Source of the DNA: Oscillospiraceae bacterium
GTDB taxonomy: Bacteria > Bacillota > Clostridia > Oscillospirales > Ruminococcaceae
Reading direction: 5' to 3'
Length of the DNA stretch: 35,694 bases
Assembly (NCBI GenBank): GCA_024684395.1
Contig: JAIKWY010000133.1
Location: 1 to 35,694, forward strand
In this document: positions 31,913 through 35,694 of the stretch, in pieces
Layout: each line of letters begins with the position of its first letter
Numbering within the stretch: position 1 is the first letter of the stretch
The notes under the pieces: generated by a model
What the model was told of the DNA's origin: nothing
The model's database searches: none
Seen by the model: only the letters and a program-made list of their open reading frames with translations
Translations under genes and position numbers: made by a program

Positions 31913-32267
31913 CACAGCCTCCTGTCCCGATGAAGAAAAATGTCTCATCCCGCAACAGCTCCGCACAGATCCCACGATATGCCGAGACAAGCCGCTCCGC
32001 AAGGCTCCCCTTCACCTCATCCGGCGCAGACGCCACATTTCCCGCATATACCGCCAGCGCACCGCCCCGGATGCCCCAGATCTCCTGGTACCGCAGATTC
32101 GCCACAGCCGCCGCAAGATAGCACAACCGCACATCCGTCTCATCCGCTCCATCCTGCAGCGCCCGCCGCACCTCCGCCGCCGCTAAAGACAGCAGCGGCA
32201 GATACCCGCTCACATCTGCCTCCCCCGAGAACAGCGTGAACAGCGCCCCGATCATCTTCATATCCAT
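31893..32267 (-). CDS. Putative phage head-tail connector (XkdH-like)
   Basis: 124 residues, mostly helical: IGALFTLFSGEADVSGYLPLLSLAAAEVRRALQ, VRLCYLAAAVANLRYQEIW, LAERLVSAYRGICAELL. Small helical proteins of this size after capsid and protease genes are usually adaptor/connector proteins (gp6-like, XkdH). Start ATG has only a weak GGGGGTG upstream. Fourteen nt after the protease gene. Confidence 0.55.
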   Translation of the reverse strand: MDMKMIGALFTLFSGEADVSGYLPLLSLAAAEVRRALQDGADETDVRLCYLAAAVANLRYQEIWGIRGGALAVYAGNVASAPDEVKGSLAERLVSAYRGICAELLRDETFFFIGTGGCDAGADQ

Positions 32268-32281
32268 ATAAACACCCCCGC

Positions 32282-33100
32282 TCAGGGCATCCGGAATGCC
32301 CCGTCCGGCGACTCACTTGCCGCCCCGGCAAGCTGCACCTCCGCCTCGCCGCAGCTCTCCGCCAGGAGCGCCCGCTTGAATGCCATCAGTTCCCCGATGT
32401 CCATCTTGTCCGCCGCCATGCAAAGTGCCTTCGATATGGCATTTTCACGCCCGCACAGCACCAGCACCTCCTCACGCAGCATCTTCTCCACTTCATCGAG
32501 CAGCGCCTTCTCGTTTTCCATGATAACCTCCTGTTCCCCCGTGAAACGCTTCGTCACCCCCGCCGACACCTGCGCCGGCACAGCAACAAAGCTCCATTCA
32601 TAGGCATCTTTCACATCATCCAGCACCGTACAGCACAGCTTCCCGTCATAGTACCGCCCCGGTACATGCGCACAGCCCCCGCCGCTGCGATCCGCCCCGC
32701 AGACCGAACAGCTCCGCCGCCCCGCACTGCACGACACACTGACTTCCTTCTTGATACCGCCCTCGATCTCCCGGATGAGATCCGCATTCGACGCCGTCCG
32801 GATCATATACGCCTTCGCCGTCAGCGCGACATACGGCCGCCCGTCCTTCGTCAGCCGTCCCGCCTCCGGAATGAGCGCCGTGTCGTAGATCCGCGCCGTC
32901 TGCCCGAGCGCCCGCATGTCGTGGTCGAAAATGCCCGTTTTCCCGACAAACAGCCCACGCATCGCCGTAAGCGCCTCCTCCGAGAAGCACTCCAGGTCCC
33001 GATCCACATCATTATCACACAGCACCACATCAAACAGATAGACCTCCTCCGCCTGATGCTCCCGCCGTGTAAACCGGTTCAGCTTTTCCAGCTCCGTCAT
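32282..33100 (-). CDS. Prohead protease, S78_2 / XkdF-like, with Cys-rich insert
   Basis: 272 residues from the third ATG (33100), giving GGAGG 7 nt spacing. N-terminal protease-like domain with LCDNDVDRDLECFSEEAL, GKTGIFDHD and ARIYDTAL, ending in DAYEWSFVAVPAQVSAGVTK, which is the hallmark end of clostridial phage XkdF-type proteases. Between them a Cys/His cluster (CSAGRRSCSVCGADRSGGGCAH) could bind zinc. The C-terminal third (after MENEKALLDEVEK) is helical and may be a scaffold part. It cleaves capsid scaffold during head assembly. It comes after the capsid gene here, the reverse of the usual order. Confidence 0.72.
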   Translation of the reverse strand: MTELEKLNRFTRREHQAEEVYLFDVVLCDNDVDRDLECFSEEALTAMRGLFVGKTGIFDHDMRALGQTARIYDTALIPEAGRLTKDGRPYVALTAKAYMIRTASNADLIREIEGGIKKEVSVSCSAGRRSCSVCGADRSGGGCAHVPGRYYDGKLCCTVLDDVKDAYEWSFVAVPAQVSAGVTKRFTGEQEVIMENEKALLDEVEKMLREEVLVLCGRENAISKALCMAADKMDIGELMAFKRALLAESCGEAEVQLAGAASESPDGAFRMP

Positions 33101-33119
33101 CATCATTCCTCCAGTATTT

Positions 33120-33296
33120 GCGACCGTTCCGGTCGCTTAGGGGGGCTCCTCGCCCCCCTTACCCCCTCGGCAGGCGCAGAGCCTGCGCTGGCAGGTGCCT
33201 CCCAATGCCCTTCGGGCAAAGGTCGGCAGCAGCCCTGCACCCGCATCTTATCACAAAACCCAAACCTCGTTTTTTTGCTCACCGCAGTGAGCGAGA
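33120..33296. repeat. Palindromic repeat cluster inside the phage cassette (2)
   Basis: GCGACC/GGTCGC (33120-33136), AGGGGGGC/GCCCCCCT (33139-33159), a CAGGCGCAG/CTGCGCTGG-like stem (33172-33191) and GCTCACC/GTGAGC after a run of seven T (33270-33292). Fills the 203-nt gap between capsid and protease genes. Confidence 0.7.
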
Positions 33297-33303
33297 TCCC
33301 CTA

Positions 33304-34263
33304 TCAAGTGATCTCCAGCACCTTCACCGCACCCGACATCAGCGCCCTGAAGCCCACATTGATGGAAACGCCGATGCAGTCGAGCTGACGGTCGATGAGC
33401 TTGTCCGTCTCCAGCACGACCTCGCTGCTGCGGATCTGTTCGAGCGCAAAATCCGTGTCCAGACCGATGACCGTATCATCGTCAAGCTGCTTGCAGTTGA
33501 TGAGACGAGTGCCGAACGGCAGACGGATCTCCGTCACATCCTTGGACGATGCCTCCAGCATCTCATCCATGACAAGGATCTGCGCCATCACACCCGGCGA
33601 TACCAGCACCGCCTTCATGTCAAAGCTCGTAAAACTGCCGTACAGCGCCGCAAGATCGCCGTAAGCCAGCCCCGTGACAGATGTTGCTGTCACAGAATCC
33701 ACCAGCACATCCAGCGCCGCACCGGTCACAGAATCCGCCAGCTCCTTGCCCACACGGCGCAGCATCAGTGCGAACACATCCAGCTTCTGCTGACGAACCG
33801 CCTCATAGGAAGCCTTGATCGTTCTGCCGTACTTCGCCAGAGAAACCACACTGTCACTCTCCGTGATGGTCGAATCCGGCATCGCAGAACCCTCGTTCGT
33901 GGTCGAATACGCCGCCGTCTCCGTCAGCACCACACCCTGATAGCGGTTCGACTCGCAGCGTGTCACAACAGCCGTGATCTCGTCGAGCACCGCCTCGCGC
34001 ATGCCCTGCACAATGGCTCTGCGCACGAATTCCGGGAACAGCACCGCGCTCTCCGTGGTCGTGAAGAACTTCTCCACCCTGTCACAGCCCGCACCGTTCA
34101 CACGGATGTCGAAGCGCTTGAGCTGACGCTCGTAAGCATCGAGCGCCGCCAGCGGTGTGCCGGCATACTGCGCCTGCGGATCCGCCTCTTCGAGCGCCTG
34201 CAAGAAGCTCTTGCCCGCCAGATGATACATACCCTTCTCCAGCTTCACATCATTATACATCAT
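33304..34263 (-). CDS. Major capsid protein, HK97 fold (XkdG-like)
   Basis: 319 residues from ATG 34263 with AGGAGGA 7 nt upstream. Features of PBSX/XkdG-type capsid proteins: helical N terminus, then FFTTTESAVLFPEFVRRAIVQG, SLAKYGRTIKASYEAVRQQKLDVFALMLRRVGKELA (spine helix), SPGVMAQILVMDEML and a C-terminal strand region ending in VGFRALMSGAVKVLEI. It would form the phage-like head. No cargo-loading or encapsulin-specific feature visible; portal and protease genes argue for a true phage head. Confidence 0.78.
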   Translation of the reverse strand: MMYNDVKLEKGMYHLAGKSFLQALEEADPQAQYAGTPLAALDAYERQLKRFDIRVNGAGCDRVEKFFTTTESAVLFPEFVRRAIVQGMREAVLDEITAVVTRCESNRYQGVVLTETAAYSTTNEGSAMPDSTITESDSVVSLAKYGRTIKASYEAVRQQKLDVFALMLRRVGKELADSVTGAALDVLVDSVTATSVTGLAYGDLAALYGSFTSFDMKAVLVSPGVMAQILVMDEMLEASSKDVTEIRLPFGTRLINCKQLDDDTVIGLDTDFALEQIRSSEVVLETDKLIDRQLDCIGVSINVGFRALMSGAVKVLEIT

Positions 34264-34349
34264 CACATTTTCCTCCTAAATCACATGATTCCGTCTTTTA
34301 ACTACTGCTCCCCCACCCACGGCGAAGCCAAAAGACCGTTTTTTTGCTC

Positions 34350-34479
34350 AAGCTTTTTTTCGTAAAAAAAGCTTGCAGGGGTCAAGGGGACAGCGGCGAA
34401 CGCCCCGTCCCCTCTGTCTCGTTCCTCGACATCTCCCCACCCCGTGGGGAGTCACCCTTGTCGCCGTCCGCAGACGGCG
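34350..34479. repeat. Composite palindromic repeat reaching into the portal gene
   Basis: AAGCTTTTTTT/AAAAAAAGCTT (34350-34374), GGGGAC/GTCCCC (34386-34412), CTCCCC/GGGGAG (34433-34451) and CGCCGTC/GACGGCG (34462-34479). The first hairpin lies after the portal stop; the other three are translated as the last 30 or so residues of the portal protein. Confidence 0.75.
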
Positions 34480-35605
34480 AAATCTTCGCAGCCGCCTCCA
34501 ACGCCTCCGCCTGCGCATTATACAGCCGCGCCTTCGCCAGCTCCACCTCATCCTGCAAGTTGATGTTATCCCACGCCACACGCACCTGCGCATAGCACCC
34601 GTGCAGCTGCAAGAACGCCCCCGCAATGCGGCAGATGACCGGCTCCAGCAACCGCCGGTAATACTCCAGCTCCGATGTCAGGATATCCGCCTGCTGCGCC
34701 GACATCCGCTCCGTGGATGACCAGTTCAGACCGAGCAGAAACGGCGGGATCGAGAGCTTTGCAATGAGCTGTTCGAGGATCTGCCGCACCGGGATCTCCG
34801 TGTCCGGCATCGAACCCTCCGCCCCGATCACCCGGATGTTCACATCCCCGACCGAGACAAAATCCCGGATCTCGCCGCGCTTCGCCGCCTGCATACCCTC
34901 GCTCCACTCCCGTGCGATCGCCTGCGCACGCTCTCCCGCATACGCCATCTCGCCCGGATCCGCCGAAGGCTTGTACGTCACCGCATACCGGATATTCCCC
35001 GCCCGATCATAATTCTGACCAATGCAGTCATAAATTTTCAGCAACAGCTCCGCAAACACCGGCAACCCCTGTAAGAGCGAAATACCGTAGATCCCGCCCT
35101 CCGGAGGCCGCAGCGCCGTGAACAGGATCCGCTCCGGATGCGGGAGAACGACCTCGCCGTTTTCCGTCCGCAGCACATACTGCCGCTGCAGCGGATGCGC
35201 CCCCGCACGGACGCCAACGTCCGCAGCACGCCCGTTCCACAGCCCCGCAATGTTCCGCCCCTGCCTGTCCAGCACGATCTCCCCGACCGCATTGCCATAC
35301 ACAAGCAGACTGTCCAGATACCCGTCCATGAAGCTGTATACCGACTGGCCCGTCAGCCCGACCGGCACCTCCCGCAGGAATGCATCGAGCGCCGCCTGCA
35401 TCCGTGCATCAGAGCACTCCACCCGGAACGTCCCGATGAGCCGCACGATCTTGGAGATCGCCGCATCCACGATCGGCACCGTCCGCCGCACCCGCTCAAA
35501 CAGCGCATAGCTGTAGAGCTGCACCGGAAATTCCTCCGCCCGCCCCCGCACCGCCGTCTGCACCTCCGGCAGCCTGGCAGGCTTCTTCTTACCAAACCAA
35601 TTCAT
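34382..35605 (-). CDS. Phage portal protein
   Basis: 407 residues from ATG 35605 with GGGAGGT 5 nt upstream. PBSX/SPP1-type portal pattern: YALFERVRRTVPIVDAAISKIVRLIG, YLDSLLVYGNAVGEIVLDRQG, YGISLLQGLP, and the late segment LSIPPFLLGLNWSSTERMSAQQADILTSELEYYRRLLEPV, typical of portal proteins. Forms the dodecameric DNA gate of the head and binds terminase. The C-terminal end from SPSADGDKGDSPRGGE onward is low-complexity and encoded by a palindromic repeat. Upstream (right) a hairpin at 35664 precedes it; the terminase, if any, lies outside the window. Confidence 0.85.
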   Translation of the reverse strand: MNWFGKKKPARLPEVQTAVRGRAEEFPVQLYSYALFERVRRTVPIVDAAISKIVRLIGTFRVECSDARMQAALDAFLREVPVGLTGQSVYSFMDGYLDSLLVYGNAVGEIVLDRQGRNIAGLWNGRAADVGVRAGAHPLQRQYVLRTENGEVVLPHPERILFTALRPPEGGIYGISLLQGLPVFAELLLKIYDCIGQNYDRAGNIRYAVTYKPSADPGEMAYAGERAQAIAREWSEGMQAAKRGEIRDFVSVGDVNIRVIGAEGSMPDTEIPVRQILEQLIAKLSIPPFLLGLNWSSTERMSAQQADILTSELEYYRRLLEPVICRIAGAFLQLHGCYAQVRVAWDNINLQDEVELAKARLYNAQAEALEAAAKISPSADGDKGDSPRGGEMSRNETEGTGRSPLSP

Positions 35606-35663
35606 GATCAACCTCCCGAACTCTCCTCCACACCCGCCCATCCCCCATCTCGTTTTTTTGATC

Positions 35664-35689
35664 AAACTTTTTTTCCGCAAAAAAAGTTT
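35664..35689. repeat. T7/A7 hairpin upstream of the portal gene
   Basis: AAACTTTTTTT (35664-35674) and AAAAAAAGTTT (35679-35689), with GTTTTTTTGATC before and GCAGG after. Same layout as 34339-34379, where the stem ends are AAGC/GCTT instead. Confidence 0.8.
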
Positions 35690-35694
35690 GCAGG

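Noticed and set aside
33304-34263. Encapsulin nanocompartment instead of a phage capsid
   Set aside because: Portal, prohead protease and connector genes flank it, and no cargo gene is seen.

Overview
The window looks like a chromosomal segment of a moderately GC-rich, endospore-type Clostridia. An Oscillospiraceae/Ruminococcus-like relative is my best guess. The reasons are the sporulation genes sipL and spoIVA, Firmicutes-type parS sites with both Spo0J and a Noc-like ParB, the rpmH-rnpA-yidD-yidC-jag-mnmE-mnmG-rsmG order, and near-consensus sigma-A promoters. No rRNA, tRNA, CRISPR array or transposase gene was found.

Layout. 1-6312: citrate synthase with a strong promoter and an 11-C leader tract; a leftward trio (NanE/HisA-like TIM barrel, YqeG phosphatase, VanW protein); a lipid/polysaccharide flippase and a YoaK membrane protein. 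Between the trio and the flippase, a consensus promoter drives what looks like a roughly 110-nt terminated small RNA. 6313-9850: sipL (DUF3794 + LysM) followed by spoIVA, whose products are partners in spore coat assembly; a sigma-E-like promoter precedes sipL. 10086-13121: metY, a YtaF/MntP-type membrane protein, birA. 13122-18103: serS, spo0J (parB), soj (parA), noc and rsmG, with four parS sites that abut stop codons or lie inside coding sequence. 18087-26188: leftward mnmG, mnmE, an enlarged jag, yidC, an inserted PAP2 phosphatase, yidD, rnpA, rpmH. 26652-28985: rightward serC-serA (serine synthesis), sitting where dnaA is found in many Firmicutes. 29220-29678: an acetyltransferase.

30020-35605 is a leftward PBSX-like phage structural cassette: portal, major capsid protein, S78-type prohead protease, head-tail connector, two small proteins and a baseplate-hub-like protein. 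No sheath, tube, tape-measure or lysis genes are visible, and no terminase inside the window. The gaps between these genes carry the same palindromic repeats found around the housekeeping genes, and one repeat forms the 3' end of the portal gene. This fits a long-resident, perhaps domesticated, element such as a gene-transfer-agent-like particle, but the right edge cuts it off.

A family of composite palindromic repeats (chains of short GC-rich hairpins, some with T7/A7 stems) recurs in at least a dozen intergenic gaps. Two copies differ by compensatory changes in the same stem.
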